Source: Emiliania huxleyi CCMP1516 (lineage: Eukaryota; Haptophyta; Isochrysidales; Noelaerhabdaceae). From it: DNA of 64,000 nucleotides. Shown here piece by piece: positions 29,791 through 40,865 of this stretch. Under the pieces are notes generated by a model. It was not told where the DNA came from. It worked only from the letters and a program-made list of their open reading frames with translations, and did not search any database. The stretch is taken from contig NW_005200507.1 of assembly GCF_000372725.1 (NCBI RefSeq), positions 578,750 through 642,749 on the forward strand, given 5' to 3'. The first letter of the stretch is position 1. Each line of letters begins with the position of its first letter. A program made the translations under genes and the position numbers.

Positions 29791-32000
29791 ATGGAGCGCG
29801 GCCGCAAGCCCTCGTACAACGGCTCTCCTCCTCGCCGCTACGCCGCCGGCCAGCTTCCGGCACCCGACGCGCCGTTGCACGAGCTTGTGCGCAAGCTCGT
29901 GGCCATGCGTGCTCGCATGGCGCTGCGCGCGCTGCGCACGTCTCCTGCGGCGCGCCGCAGGGCGGTGCTCGCGGTGTGCTCGGCGGCGCTGCTGCTTGCG
30001 ATGGCGAGCGCCTTCTCGCGCCTTCCCGAAGTAAACACGGGGCGCGACCCGCTCGTGCCGCGCGCCGTCGGCCGCGCCGCCGGCTCCCTCCTCAACGAGA
30101 CGGACGTCGACCGGCTCCGCCGCCGCACGGCGGAGCGCAACCTCGAACTCTCGCGGCAGGCGCGCGGCTCCAAGCGGGAGCGGCTTCAGCAGGCGGCGGC
30201 GACGCTAAACACGCAGCTCGAGGCGCTCAAGGAGCGGGCGCAGGTCCTGGGGCCCAACAGCCGCCGCCAGGCAGGCGGAGGCGGCGGCGGCGGCGGCGCC
30301 GCTAACTCTGCCGCCGCAGACGACGCGGCCGCCTCCGCCTCTTCCGCCGCGGCCGAGCCGTGCGGCGGCGTGCGGCACCGCGAGTTTCGGATCGCGATGG
30401 TGCTGCCGTGGATGGACCGCGACGGCGCAAAGGCGCCGGCGTGGTTCTCCCACCTCGTCGCCTCCGCCTCCGCCTCCGCTTCGCTGGTCGCCCCCCGTCC
30501 GTGCTGCAGGGGGCGCGAGCCGTGAACGGCGTCTCTTGAGCGGGTGGCTGGTCTCGAGCAGGTCGACTGGTACGTGCCGCACGAGGGGTCGCTCTCGCTG
30601 CCGCGCGGCGTGCGTGCGCCGAACGTCAAGCTGGTCGAGCTGCGGCGCGGCGGCTTGGCGCGCCTCTTCGCCGCGCGGCTGGGCGGCGCGCTCGGGCTGG
30701 GAGGAGGCGAGGCGAGGACGCTCGAGAAGCGGCTGCGGGCGCTGTTCGAGGCGTGGCCGCGGCTGGCAGTTCTTGCCGCGAGGGTGTGCCGCGTCGGGGC
30801 GTGAGCAGAGTCGCTGAGGCGGTGGTGCCGCCCGCAGGTGGCGGAGTACAAGCCCACCTTTGGCGAGGTCTTCTCGGCCTGGCTCCAAAACTACACCCAC
30901 TGGGGCTACACCGACCTCGACGTCATCTACGGCGCGCTGCCGCGCTTCGTGCAGCGCTCCGAGCTGACGGACTTTGACCTCTTCTCGTACTCGTTCGGCG
31001 ACGCCGAGGCCGTCTACTTGCGCGGCCAGTGGACGGTACACCGCAACGGCCCGACCGTGAACGGCGCGCCGCGGGCTGCGGCCGACACGCGAGCAGCGAG
31101 GAGGTAGCGAGGAGCTGAGCCGCGGCCCGCTCCGCCCCGCCCTCGTCTGCGCAGGCTTGTGGCGCGGCTGCGCGCACCTCGCGGCCGGCCTGCTCGACGA
31201 GCTCGGCAAGAAGGAGGCGCACCTGCGCCGGATGGAGGCCGCCGGCTCGGCGTCGACGGGGCACAAGCGCTTCATCTCGGCAGAGGGGTGCTACTCGCAC
31301 GTCGCCGCGCACACGGCCGGGCTTCGCATCAAGGTGGCGGCGAGGAGAGAGAGGCCCATGGCACGCCCCACGTCCGCGACACGTCCACGACACGTCACGA
31401 CACGTCCGCGACGCGTCCACGACGCAGGTCGCGACCAAGCAGTTTGTCGGGATGGGGCGCGAGAGCGGCCAGATCTACGCGCTGCGTGGGACCGTCTGGC
31501 GGTGCGAGCGGCAGCTGCAGGCGGCGGAGCTGGCCAGCCTCGCCGCCGCGTCGGCGCCCGAGTGCTCGACTCGCCTCGCCGGCGTGCACACGCCGCGGGG
31601 CGAGCCGGAGCGGCTGCGCGTCTCTGGCTCGGGGTGCGGCGGCTGGATGCCGGCCGAGCACCGGATGTGCGCCCCGCAGCTCAAGGGCGACCCCTCGCGC
31701 GACCTGATCCTCGAGAACGGCGCCTTTGCGGCGCAGCGGTCGGAGGCGAGCCCGACGACCGTCGCGCTCGGCGGGTTGTGCCGCGAGGGGGCCTTCTTCC
31801 ACATGCAGGAGTGGAAGAAGCGGTGGGCGAGCGACGGCGCCGCGAGCGTCGATGCCCACGCGCGGCCGCACGAAGGCATTCGAATCGCGGAGACGGGCAT
31901 CCACGCGCTGCCCCAGTGGACTGCCCTCAGACCGAGCGACGCGGCGCGCGAGGAGCCGGCGCGTGGAGAGACGAAAAGGAAAAGGGGGGGCAAACAGTAA
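29791..32000 (+). CDS. DUF6625-type glycosyltransferase, membrane-anchored
   Basis: Exons 29791-30486, 30562-30783, 30838-31063, 31155-31333 and 31428-32000; all phases close, giving 631 residues. The third intron has a GC donor (AACG|GCGCGC). A cytosolic basic head, one membrane anchor at about residues 54-70 (AVLAVCSAALLLAMASAF) and a coiled stem (LLNETDVDRLRRRTAERNLE) mark a type II Golgi protein. The catalytic part has IAMVLPWMDRDGAKAPAWF, VDWYVPHEGSLSLP, YKPTFGEVFSAWL and HWGYTDLDVIYGAL. The DLD is the likely metal/nucleotide-sugar site of this family. A CT microsatellite and the TGTGCGAGGGAGTT...AAAATTCTTCTTC repeat end about 15 bp upstream of the ATG. Sugar and acceptor unknown. Confidence 0.75.
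31334..31427 (+). repeat. Intronic minisatellite (ACGTCCACGAC family)
   Basis: This intron of the DUF6625-type gene has about five degenerate copies of the ACGTCCRCGAC unit running up to the GACGCAG acceptor, the same family as in introns at 223-299 and near 5107-5150. Confidence 0.75.
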
Positions 32001-32346
32001 TAGAGATCTGAGACCTCTTCGTTATTGGATTTTATTAGTATCCAGAATAATTATTCATACGCTTTAATCATATTTCATTTTTGTTTTTGGAATGGGAAAG
32101 TTTTTGCATTTTCATTTTTCTCCTTCGACGATTCCCCCATCCCCCAAGTGTTCACTCGGTTCTCCGAGAGTTATCTCCTTTGGGTTTGGCCATATGGTCA
32201 TGCACACGGACACGCGCTGCGCGGTCATGGTCGCCTAGAGGGCGGCTGGCGCATGCCTATGGATCCCTTACATATTGTCTTGCATGTGTTGCCTGCCGGG
32301 TGGTACTCACATACTCACACACTTGGAGTATATAAACCGCTGGTTT
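32001..32346. other. Intergenic between convergent genes, AT-rich
   Basis: About 345 bp, much more AT-rich than its surroundings at 32020-32110. I see no gene; it may hold the 3' processing signals of both flanking genes. Confidence 0.4.
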
Positions 32347-35135
32347 TCATGGCGCCTCTCCTCTTCGACCCGTGCTGCTGCGTCCGGGCTGGGCATTTCG
32401 CAAGCGCTCGAACCCGACGGAGCGTTTCGTATCGCGCGGAGGCTTGGAGTCAGAGAGCCGCGGCGGGGGCTCCTCCAGGGCGAGCAACGACTCAAACTCG
32501 TCGTACATCGCGCTTGCCGACGGAGGCTCCGAGTGCACGACGGTCTCGCCGGCCCCGTCGAGGCGCCACATCCCGACGGACGGCGCCCGCCGCCCGTCCG
32601 CTCCGGCGGCCGGGATGCCCCTCTCGCTGGCGGCGAGCACGTCGTTCGCATTGTCGAGCCCGGGACCGCGCAGCCGCTTGCCACCCGAGAGGTAGTCCGC
32701 CATCTTCCTCTCCAGCGTCACTCCGGCCGACCGCAGCGTGCCGAGCGCTCGGCTTCGATCCGCCTCCCGCGCCGCGCCCGCGCCCTCCGCAAGCCCGCCG
32801 TCTCGCCTGCGAAGCGCGCGCATCAGCGACGCGATGGTCGCGTCCGACGCGCGGTAGCCCTGCCCGAGGGTGGGACCGCTCGAGCGGAGTGTGTCGAGAG
32901 CGGACTGAAGCTCCTCCGCGGTGGAGTGGCCGTGGATGAGCTGCTCGTAGTACCCGTCCACCCGCGTCACCACGCCGCGCCCCACCGCCTCCTCGAGCAA
33001 GCTGCAAGCGAGCAGCAACCCGTCCGGGTGCGGCGCCGCAGCCTCGACCATCGCAGCCACCAGCGACGCCTCCGCCGCACGCACCTCCGCACTGCCCTCC
33101 TCACCGCTGCCCTCGTCGCCGCCCTCGCCCGCGTCGGCCTCGCGGGCAGCCTGCACGAGCCAGCCGTTACCCTCCTCGAAGGCGGCGTGCGCGCGGTCGA
33201 GCTGGGCGAGCGCGCCGTGCCCCTGGATGAGGGCGCTGTAGACGCGCGCCATCTCGCCCACCGAGGCGGCGCCGAGCGCGCCCGCGTCGCTCATCGCGCC
33301 GAGCGTCGCGCGGGCGAGCGCCATCGAAGGGACATCCTCGGCGCAGCACGCCTAGCCAGGACGCCGCCCCGGGTGTCTCCCCTCCCCCCCCCTTTCGCTG
33401 CTCAGTGGCGGCTACTCTGCCACGGCTACTCTGCCACCTCGACGAGCAGCACGAACGCGATGGGCCGCGCTGCGCCGCCCAGCCGCCGCACGAGGACCGC
33501 GGCGGCGCTGATGGCGCCCGTCGCACACTGCGACGCGACCAGCTCCACGGCACGCGCCTCCTCCGCCCCGCCGCCTTGGAGGCTCTCGGGGCGCAAGGCG
33601 GCCACCGCCTCCATCGCGTCCGCCAACGCGGTCACGTCTGCGGCGCGGCCGCAGGAGCGCAGCGCCAAACACCACACGTCGTCTCCGCCGCCCTCGACGG
33701 AGGACCGCCGCGACAGCTCCGCTGCAAAGGCGGCCTTCACCTGCCCGCCCGCCCGAGCCGGGTGTCCCAACTCGTACCCCTCCCGCGTCATCCAGGAGAG
33801 CAGTGCTGCTGCGCGGCCACCCTCGCCGCTGCTGGCCCAGTGCACCGCCGCCGCGGCGAGCAGCGCCGCCGCGTCGCCCGAGCCGGAGCACTCCCGCGCG
33901 CCTTCGAGCAGCAGCGGGAGCCGCGCCGCCGGCGCCTCCCTCCGCAGCAGCAGCAGCCGCGCCTCCGCCGGCGGGCCTCGAGGCGGGCCCTCGCCGTCCA
34001 GCCTCGCCTCGAGGGCAGCGTACACGAGCCGCGCCTCGTCGGCGCAGCCCCGTGGGCCAGACGCAAAGGCGAGGAGGGACAGGAGCGGCGACGCGTTCGC
34101 CGCCGTGCCACTCTCCCGCACGTGCGCCGCCGCCGCCGCCGCCGCCCGCAGCCGGCCCGCCTCGACGAGCGCACAGATCGCCGCCGACCCGGTCGCCTCG
34201 TTCCACGGCACTCGCAGCCACGGCCGGCGAAGCAGATTGCGAAGCCCGCTCCACGTCTCCTTGCGCCGGCCGGCCGCGGCAGTCGCCAGCGCGGCCGAGT
34301 CGCGGTCGGGCGGCGGCACTCGGCTGACGCGCATGCGGATGAATACGTCGAGGGCGCTCGTCGCGCCGCGCTGTCGCTGTTCGTCGTCGCCGTCCGCCGA
34401 GGCGTCGAGGCGCATCGCCATCAGCGCGTTGAGCGCTGCCGTGGACGGCGCGCGCCCGGCGTCGGCAAGGGAGGCGTTCATCGCGAGGGCGTGCTGCTCC
34501 CACCCCGCCTCGCACGCCGCGCACATCGCGGAAGAGAGCGGCTCGCTCTCGGCAGAGAGCGGCTCGCCCAGCTCCTCCTCGGCGCGGCCGATCCACCGCT
34601 CGAAGTCGTGCCGCCGCCGTTGGGCCGCGAGGGAGCGCAGCGCGGTGGCCAGCAGAGGCCTGCTCATTCGCTCCTCGCAGCCAACCGCACGCCACCTCGA
34701 GAGCCGCGCTGCTCCCATCTCAAAGACTGCCCACGCCGACAAAGGCCGCCCCGCCGCGAGCGTTCTCTCAGCCAGCGCCGCCAGCTGAGACAGCCGCTCC
34801 GCCCTGGGCTCGCCACCGGCCAGCGCCCTCTTAGCTGCTGCGCGAGCCGCTGCAACCGACAGCGGGCTCGAGGCGAGCGATGAGCGCTCGTCCACAGCGA
34901 GCGCCTCGAGCGCCGACCGCGCTGCGGACATCGCAGCGTCAGCCTCGCAAGCGGACGAGGCGCTTTCGACGACCGATGGAGGAAGCGTCTCCAAGACTTG
35001 CAGCGTCGAGCGCAGGTCGACCAGCTCGCCTGCGAGCGGGCTCTCGCTGCAGACGGGGTGCCTGCACCGTGCTGGCGGCGCACGGAGCATTTGCAGCGTA
35101 CGGCCGTTGGTGCAAAGCAGCAGCAGCGGCACCAT
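32347..35135 (-). CDS. PPR-like (pentatricopeptide) protein
   Basis: Two exons, 35135-33438 and 33351-32347, joined by an 86-nt GT-AG intron that restores VLLVEACCAEDVPSMALARA; 900 residues. The protein is helical and Ala/Leu-rich. PPR/TPR-like pairs include MARVYSALIQGHGALAQLDR, YYEQLIHGHSTAEELQSALD, ALSVAAARAAAKRALAGG and AALNALMAMRL. PPR proteins bind organellar RNA and act in editing, splicing or stability. The N-terminus MVPLLLLCTNGRTLQML could be a signal/transit start. A TTAAAATTCTTTTTG motif lies about 45 bp upstream of the ATG. The repeats are diverged, so a general alpha-solenoid is the fallback. Confidence 0.6.
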
Positions 35136-35628
35136 TGAAGATGGAGGGCGCGACCAAAACCTGGGGTAGATGCAGCCAAAAAGAATTTTAAGCAAAAAGT
35201 GGAAATTACACAGGTACACCACGTGAGCCGCCTAAGCGACTCCTGCGAGGACGGCGAGGCACTTAGCCCCGTGCACTCGACCGCCATCGCAGCCAAATAA
35301 AGAATTTTTATACTTCGCCCATCGTCCCGCAATCGTGGGCTTGGACCGGTGGAGCGTCGGCCGTACTCGTGAGAAGACTAAAGGGTGTTGAGGTTAGTCG
35401 CTGTCACGGTGCGTCGCAGTGGCTGTATACGAGCACACATATGGCGTTGGGCGTTGCAGACAGACAGAGTTGTTTGTTTGTTTGTGCGCTAGCGGATCTG
35501 GACCGCAGAGAGCCGACTGAACTTATGTGCCGAGGTTAGCGCTCGTAGCGCTCGCCTGCTCTCGAACTCGGTCGTGCGCCGCCCTACCTACCTAGGCGCC
35601 GCCGATGCCTAGGCGTGAAGCGCCTATC

Positions 35629-36408
35629 TCGGCGCCTCGTGGGGCGGCTGTGGGGCGGCGCGGGAAGCACGACGATGGGCTCCGCCATCGGAAACAAGGA
35701 CGGCGTGTCGTCCGGGAGTGGGCGCCTTTCCTGGGCTGAGCGAACTCCTTGTAGGGCTGCACGCCGCCGGAATCAGCGGGCGCCTTGCATTTATTATAAT
35801 TCCACGGCTCCCCGACGCCTCATTTGACGAGACCAAGGACCAAACCTGGTAACCACGCCGGCGCTGCCAGTTGCAAAAGGGAGGGTTGTCTAACTTGCCA
35901 CGTTTTACCGGGAGAAGGGGACCTCCGCAAGTGATTCCAGAGAGAGAGAGTGATTCCAGGCCGATCCGAGCGTCGACTCCAAGTGCTCTCTTCTACAAGT
36001 CGACGCGCGGCCAGGAGAGCAAAAAGAGGATATCACCCCATGAAGCGGGCTCGGCCAGGGCACCTTCAGGGGACTCCAATACAATACAAAATATTGGTCT
36101 TGGTCCAAAAGACTCCAAATCAGCTCTCGGCGGTATTCGTAATCGTTCCAGCGTTTGCGGCGGCGCGGTTTGATTTTCAGTTTGGTTGCGACGGGAGAGT
36201 CCCCCCGCGCGCGCGCACACCGAAGAACAATCCTCATGCGGCCTGGAAATTCTCTTTTCTTCTTCTCACAGACGCGCGCTTTTTGAGGTCGCGGCCCGAA
36301 GGCGTCCCTTGTTACCTTGGGTGGAAAAATCGCGCCCGCAAATGGAGGCGCCTGGGACGAGCTGCGCGAGCGCCATCGCGTTCGACTCCTCTCTCTCCCT
36401 CTCGGCCG
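35629..36408. repeat. Left arm of long inverted repeat, carrying a promoter
   Basis: Nearly identical to the reverse complement of 42937-43697. Only a few small indels are visible: an extra GGCTGTGGGGC-like stretch near 35645, AC near 35760 and two GA near 35943. The arm holds a copy of the first codons of the MYB gene (minus strand, MAEPIVVLPAPPH) and the start codons of the membrane protein at 36342. Confidence 0.95.
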
Positions 36409-38441
36409 CCGTGGGCGGTGAGTTGCCGCAGCCCAGCTACAGAGATGATCTCTGTCCAGGCTCTCACTTCAGCGGTCTCTACGGTCCCGGCGAAATGGGA
36501 GATGGCGGAGTCCACTGGCTGCGGCTGACCGACATCCGTCCGGATGAGTACCTGGATCTGCACGCGTGCGGCTTTGATTCTGATCTCTACGTGTTTGAAG
36601 GCTCAAGCTGCGAGAGCCTGAGCCTTGTCGCCTGCAATGGGGATACGCTGGCGGACGATCCGATTTACCAAAAGTGCTCCGTCATTTATGACTCAACTTT
36701 GCGCTCATTCGAGCTCAGTGCGGACCAAGAGTACTACGTCGTGATTGGCGGGTGGAAGGGAAGCACCGGGCCTGTCAACGTCACCGCAAGCTATCGGCCC
36801 AAACCTCCGTCGCAGCCGCCACCGTCGCCTCCGCCGTCGCTGCCTCCCTACCCTCCAAACGAGGCACCCCTCCCGCCGTCGCCGCCGTCGCCGCCGTCGC
36901 CGCCGTCCTCACCGCCGCCGCCCTCCGCGCCACCGCTGCCGCCCTCGCCATCGCCTCCACCCGCGCCGCCGCCGCCGCCGCCCTCTTCGCCGCCGCCACC
37001 CAGCTGGCCGCCGGTGGCAGTCCAAGGTTTATGCACGTTCTCGCCCGACGGTGCGTGCGCGCGTTCACCCGGCTTCCCCGGACCGTACCCTGGCAATCGC
37101 TGCCCAGTTGGCAGGACATGTGACGAAACCGAAATCATCTGCGAAATCACCTCCGTCCCCGAGGTGCCGCTCTATGCGACTCGCTTCAACGTGGAGCAGA
37201 GAGTGGACGGAAGCTGCTACGACTCGGTGCGCATCGACGGCATCGACTACTGCGGGACCTCCTTCCCGGACCGCATCGTCGTCGCATCTGATGGTCGGAT
37301 CCAATTTCGGATTGATCAGCGAGTCGGTGCGGGGGGCTGGGAGCTCTGCTGGGGGCCGACGACTCCGCAGCCGCCGCCGCTGCCGTCTCCGCCGCCTCCG
37401 CCGCCGTTGCTGATCCCCGCGACAGACCCGGTCGATGTGACCCTGTTTCTCCTGGTCGCCGCCGTCCCCCTCATCCTGCTCACGTGCTTCGCCTCGGGAT
37501 ACCTCTCGCGCCGCTGCCAGGGCATGGACTGGAGCCGGTACGACCCGCGTCGCTGCCTCTGCCCCTGGCGATACCGGCCAAAGGACGCCTTCGCGCCGAC
37601 GCGGCGCGAGCGGGCGCACGCGGCGCTGGGGCAAGCGAAGCGAGTGCTCGGCGTAACGCCGGCCACAGCTTGCGCCGCCGCCACCGAGGCCCCCCGGGCA
37701 AACGGCGTCTGGGTGCACGGCGAGAAGGCGAGCCTGCCCGTCGTCGAGGCGGGGATGAGGCCGGCGAGGGCGAGCTCCCTGCCGCCGACCGCCGGCGGAA
37801 AGCAACTGCGCTTTGGACGTGGCACGGCAGCACCGCCCCTGCGCGCCATCTCTGAGATGCGCTCGTGTGGGACTCGCTCCTTTAGCGCGCGCTCGTTTGG
37901 CTCACGCGCGTCGGACGCGAACTCGACTCACTCGCGCGGCGTCTCGCTCACCGCAGACGCGGTTCCCCGCGCCACGCTGGCGAGAGCGAGCGATTGCGAG
38001 CCCGCCACGGCCCGCGTTCCTCCCCGGTGGGCTCGGGCGCACACCTACGCGGGCTCCACGGCGACAGCGACGCTGAGCGGCGACAGCGACAGCGGCAGAT
38101 CGTCGCACGGAGCACCCCCTGCAGCAGGGGCCGGCCAAGCGAGCAGCAGCCGGTCCGATGGCGCGGTGAAGCGGACGAATAGCTTGGATGTTGCGCGCCG
38201 CTGGCTCGACGACGCGCTCGAGGCGTTCGGCGGCGCGAGCAACTCGCCCCGCCGCTCGAGCGCCTCCGCCAGTGGCACATCGCCCCAGAACGAGGAGGCT
38301 GTGCCTCCGTCGGCGCTCGCCGACGCCATGCAGCAGAGCTTCGTGGTCGAAGGCCGCCCCAAGCGTTTGCCATCGTTGCCGCACATCTCAATTGCAGGCG
38401 GAGATTCTGAGCCGCCGGGGTACGAGACGAGAGAGGTCTGA
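36342..38441 (+). CDS. PPC/CUB-like single-pass membrane protein with Pro-rich linker
   Basis: From ATG 36342 the frame gives about 699 residues. A first beta-sandwich like bacterial pre-peptidase (PPC) domains: WLRLTDIRPDEYLDLHACGF, SDLYVFEGSSCESLSLVACN and EYYVVIGGWKG. Then a (P/S)n linker of about 80 residues of the hydroxyproline-rich type, then a Cys-rich CUB-like domain (GLCTFSPDGACARSPGFPGP...CDETEIICEITS...CWGP). A second short Pro run leads into the membrane span DVTLFLLVAAVPLILLTCFA. The tail of about 300 residues is Ser/Ala/Arg-rich. It is likely a cell-surface binding protein. The start MEAPGTSCAS is not a clear signal peptide, so an upstream exon may supply one. The first 22 codons lie inside the inverted repeat. 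Confidence 0.65.
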   Translation: MEAPGTSCASAIAFDSSLSLSAAVGGELPQPSYRDDLCPGSHFSGLYGPGEMGDGGVHWLRLTDIRPDEYLDLHACGFDSDLYVFEGSSCESLSLVACNGDTLADDPIYQKCSVIYDSTLRSFELSADQEYYVVIGGWKGSTGPVNVTASYRPKPPSQPPPSPPPSLPPYPPNEAPLPPSPPSPPSPPSSPPPPSAPPLPPSPSPPPAPPPPPPSSPPPPSWPPVAVQGLCTFSPDGACARSPGFPGPYPGNRCPVGRTCDETEIICEITSVPEVPLYATRFNVEQRVDGSCYDSVRIDGIDYCGTSFPDRIVVASDGRIQFRIDQRVGAGGWELCWGPTTPQPPPLPSPPPPPPLLIPATDPVDVTLFLLVAAVPLILLTCFASGYLSRRCQGMDWSRYDPRRCLCPWRYRPKDAFAPTRRERAHAALGQAKRVLGVTPATACAAATEAPRANGVWVHGEKASLPVVEAGMRPARASSLPPTAGGKQLRFGRGTAAPPLRAISEMRSCGTRSFSARSFGSRASDANSTHSRGVSLTADAVPRATLARASDCEPATARVPPRWARAHTYAGSTATATLSGDSDSGRSSHGAPPAAGAGQASSSRSDGAVKRTNSLDVARRWLDDALEAFGGASNSPRRSSASASGTSPQNEEAVPPSALADAMQQSFVVEGRPKRLPSLPHISIAGGDSEPPGYETREV

Positions 38442-38622
38442 AAACACAACACACACAACCACGCGCGAGAGAGGGCAGTAGAGCTAGAGGGCGCGCGGGG
38501 GCCATGCGGCATGTTCATATAAGCTTCGTGTGTATTGTGTATGTGTAGTCGCCCTGGTCGTACTGGGACCCCTTATTACACTGAGCCGTTTTACTCCGAC
38601 TCCTGTTGCTCTCCCCTCACGC

Positions 38623-40452
38623 TCACCACCCATGGGAATCCTCAGAGCCGGCAGAGCCGGCGCTCATTTCCTCAACGTCAATGTCCTCGTCGATGTCGTC
38701 GATCTCGTCGTGATCAGAGTCCACCAGCTTGGGTGCTGCGGCGACATGTTGTGCAGGAACAGGGCTAGCAAGTGCGGGGAGATCGCTGAGACGCGAGCGC
38801 GGTGCGGCCGCTGCGGCTTCTTCCGGCTCGGTGTGGACAGCACCGCCTTTCGGCTCTGCAAACGGGATGCAGCCCCCGTCGTCCGAATCATCAGAGATGG
38901 CCTCGAGCGCAACGCGCGTGGGGCGGCCAGGAATGATGCCGGCCCCGGCGCCAGCATCGGCGTGTCCATCGACCACAGTGCTCCAGGCTGCGTGGCCGTC
39001 TGAGTCGTCTGACGACGCCTCCAACTGTAGTGCCAGGTCCTCGAGGGAGGAGGCAGCCGACTCCTCGTGCAGCTCACCCGCACCGTCATGCAGGCTGCTG
39101 CAGCTCTGCTCCTCCAATTCAGCATCATGAGTGCTGCCTTCCGATCCCTGTTCTGCCGTCTCCAAACCTCGATCGCCTGCACCCCTCTCCTCTCCCTCCT
39201 CGCCAGAGCTCCCTTCGATGGAGCTCGATACTTGTGCTTGAGCTTTGGACATGAAGGCATCCATGGAGCTTTTCTGTCCGGCCTTTGACCCTTCGCACTC
39301 CTCAAGAGGCGCAAACATACCGGCCACACCAGCCAACGGGCTTGGCTTGTTGCCGGTGCCGCTGATCGCACCGCCACCTCCGCCAGTTCCCTTGCCCAAC
39401 GCAGGGAGGTCGCCGAGCAAAGACCTGCCACCAGCCCCCCGCTGCGGAGCTGAGCCTCTGACATAAGCGCCGCGGATTAAGGACGTTCCTCGATTGCTTG
39501 CGCCGTCTTCCAACGGTGAGGGCTTTGTGCCCCCTGCACCCGTCTCCTCCGTTGGCCCGCCCTTGCTGCTGCTGCTCAAGCCGTCGAAACTATCTTCCCC
39601 CCATCCAGCGGAGCTCTGGTTGTCATCCTCATCGGCCTCTGCCACCGTCTGCAGCCCTGTTGTTCCCTCACCCTGCTGCTGCTGCTGTCGACTGGACCCC
39701 CGTTGCTCCTCGACGCTCACCTCGCTTGCTTCCCCAAGTTGGGAGGCCAGCTTGGCGCTGCTGCTGAAACCGCCGCCGCTATCAATGCCGTTGCCCAGAG
39801 CAGGGGGCTCGCCAAGCGAGGACCGTTTCGCCACTAGCGTGGTGGACCTGCTGTCCTTGTCCTCCTCCAACTGCTTCACTGACCGATGCTCCGCCTCCAC
39901 GAAAGCTCTTGCCCGGGCTGCTTGGCCGCCGCCCAGGTGGTGATGTTGGGTGACGTTCTCCGCCTCAGGCGGCACTGGCTTTGCGACGGCGGCGACAGTT
40001 CTCAACAGGGCGGTTGAATCCTTCCTCAGGCCCAGCTGCTCCTCGATCAGCAGCTGGAGGACAGGCTTCTCCGAAATGCCGTCCAGGGCAGACGTGAGCT
40101 GCGATGAGCGGGAGCTCCAGCCTGGGATCTCGCTCTCGACTGCACTGAGGGTGCACCAACACCCGTGAAACCTCAAAAAGTCCTCCAAGACGCCATAGGC
40201 TATCGCGCATGACTCCTCTGCTGTCACCGCCGATGGCGGCTGCACAGGCGGTGCACTATTCAGAGCACCTTGTACGAGGCGAGCGAGAGAAGCGCGAATG
40301 CTGGAGAGCGCTCCACGTTCATCAAGCAGCTTCTTGACGCTGCGAACCGCGTCCGCAACGTCACCGGGTGCTGCGGTCATACACGCAGGGGCGAGGGCTG
40401 ATTCAACGCCGGCTGTTACGCTGTGGACTAATCTCCAGAAGAAAGTTCTCAC
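38623..40452 (-). CDS. CEP43: FOP/CEP43-like centrosomal (basal body) protein
   Basis: Single-exon ORF of 609 residues; ATG 40380 (MTAAPGDVADAV) is the likely start, as the domain begins there. The N-terminus has a short helix LLDERGALSSIRASLARLV followed by a LisH-like CAIAYGVLEDFLRFHGCWCT. This is the order seen in the FOP/FOPNL/OFD1/TON1 dimerisation module of basal-body and preprophase-band proteins. The rest is disordered and acidic, with repeated SLLGDLPALG, SSLGEPPALG and RLSDLPALA motifs, and ends in DHDEIDDIDEDIDVEEM. A role in basal-body anchoring is inferred from the module. Only the N-terminus is diagnostic. Confidence 0.6.
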   Translation of the reverse strand: MRTFFWRLVHSVTAGVESALAPACMTAAPGDVADAVRSVKKLLDERGALSSIRASLARLVQGALNSAPPVQPPSAVTAEESCAIAYGVLEDFLRFHGCWCTLSAVESEIPGWSSRSSQLTSALDGISEKPVLQLLIEEQLGLRKDSTALLRTVAAVAKPVPPEAENVTQHHHLGGGQAARARAFVEAEHRSVKQLEEDKDSRSTTLVAKRSSLGEPPALGNGIDSGGGFSSSAKLASQLGEASEVSVEEQRGSSRQQQQQGEGTTGLQTVAEADEDDNQSSAGWGEDSFDGLSSSSKGGPTEETGAGGTKPSPLEDGASNRGTSLIRGAYVRGSAPQRGAGGRSLLGDLPALGKGTGGGGGAISGTGNKPSPLAGVAGMFAPLEECEGSKAGQKSSMDAFMSKAQAQVSSSIEGSSGEEGEERGAGDRGLETAEQGSEGSTHDAELEEQSCSSLHDGAGELHEESAASSLEDLALQLEASSDDSDGHAAWSTVVDGHADAGAGAGIIPGRPTRVALEAISDDSDDGGCIPFAEPKGGAVHTEPEEAAAAAPRSRLSDLPALASPVPAQHVAAAPKLVDSDHDEIDDIDEDIDVEEMSAGSAGSEDSHGW

Positions 40453-40821
40453 TTCTCGCCGCTGTACTCTCTCTCTCTTGGGTTGTCCGTTTTCTTTCTT
40501 TCTTTCTCTCTCTCTCTCTGTCCACCGTGCTGCGAGCCTGTCGCTGTCCCTTGTCAGGAGCAGGAGAACTAGGAGAGTGCAACCAGTAGGAGGCCCGCGC
40601 CTGCCCCCGTGCCGCCGGGTGCAACCTGTCCTATACGAGAGAGGAATCCCTGGGACCCTGTCGTGTGGGTGAACCCTGCCCAGCCCCCCTCCGTGTCGCG
40701 ATGCGCTCCCCGCTCCCGTTCCCCTGTGTCCCTGATCGTCCTTACAAGATCCTGCTCGTGCAGGTGGGGACCCTGTCCTTCTCCCACCCCTCGTTTGGCG
40801 TGCCCGTTTTATTTATTTATT

Positions 40822-40865
<44 letters not shown>

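Noticed and set aside
32275..34788. 837-codon plus-strand ORF opposite the PPR-like gene
   Set aside because: Shadow ORF: Ser/Arg/Ala noise, with the opposite strand showing helical repeats and a clean intron.
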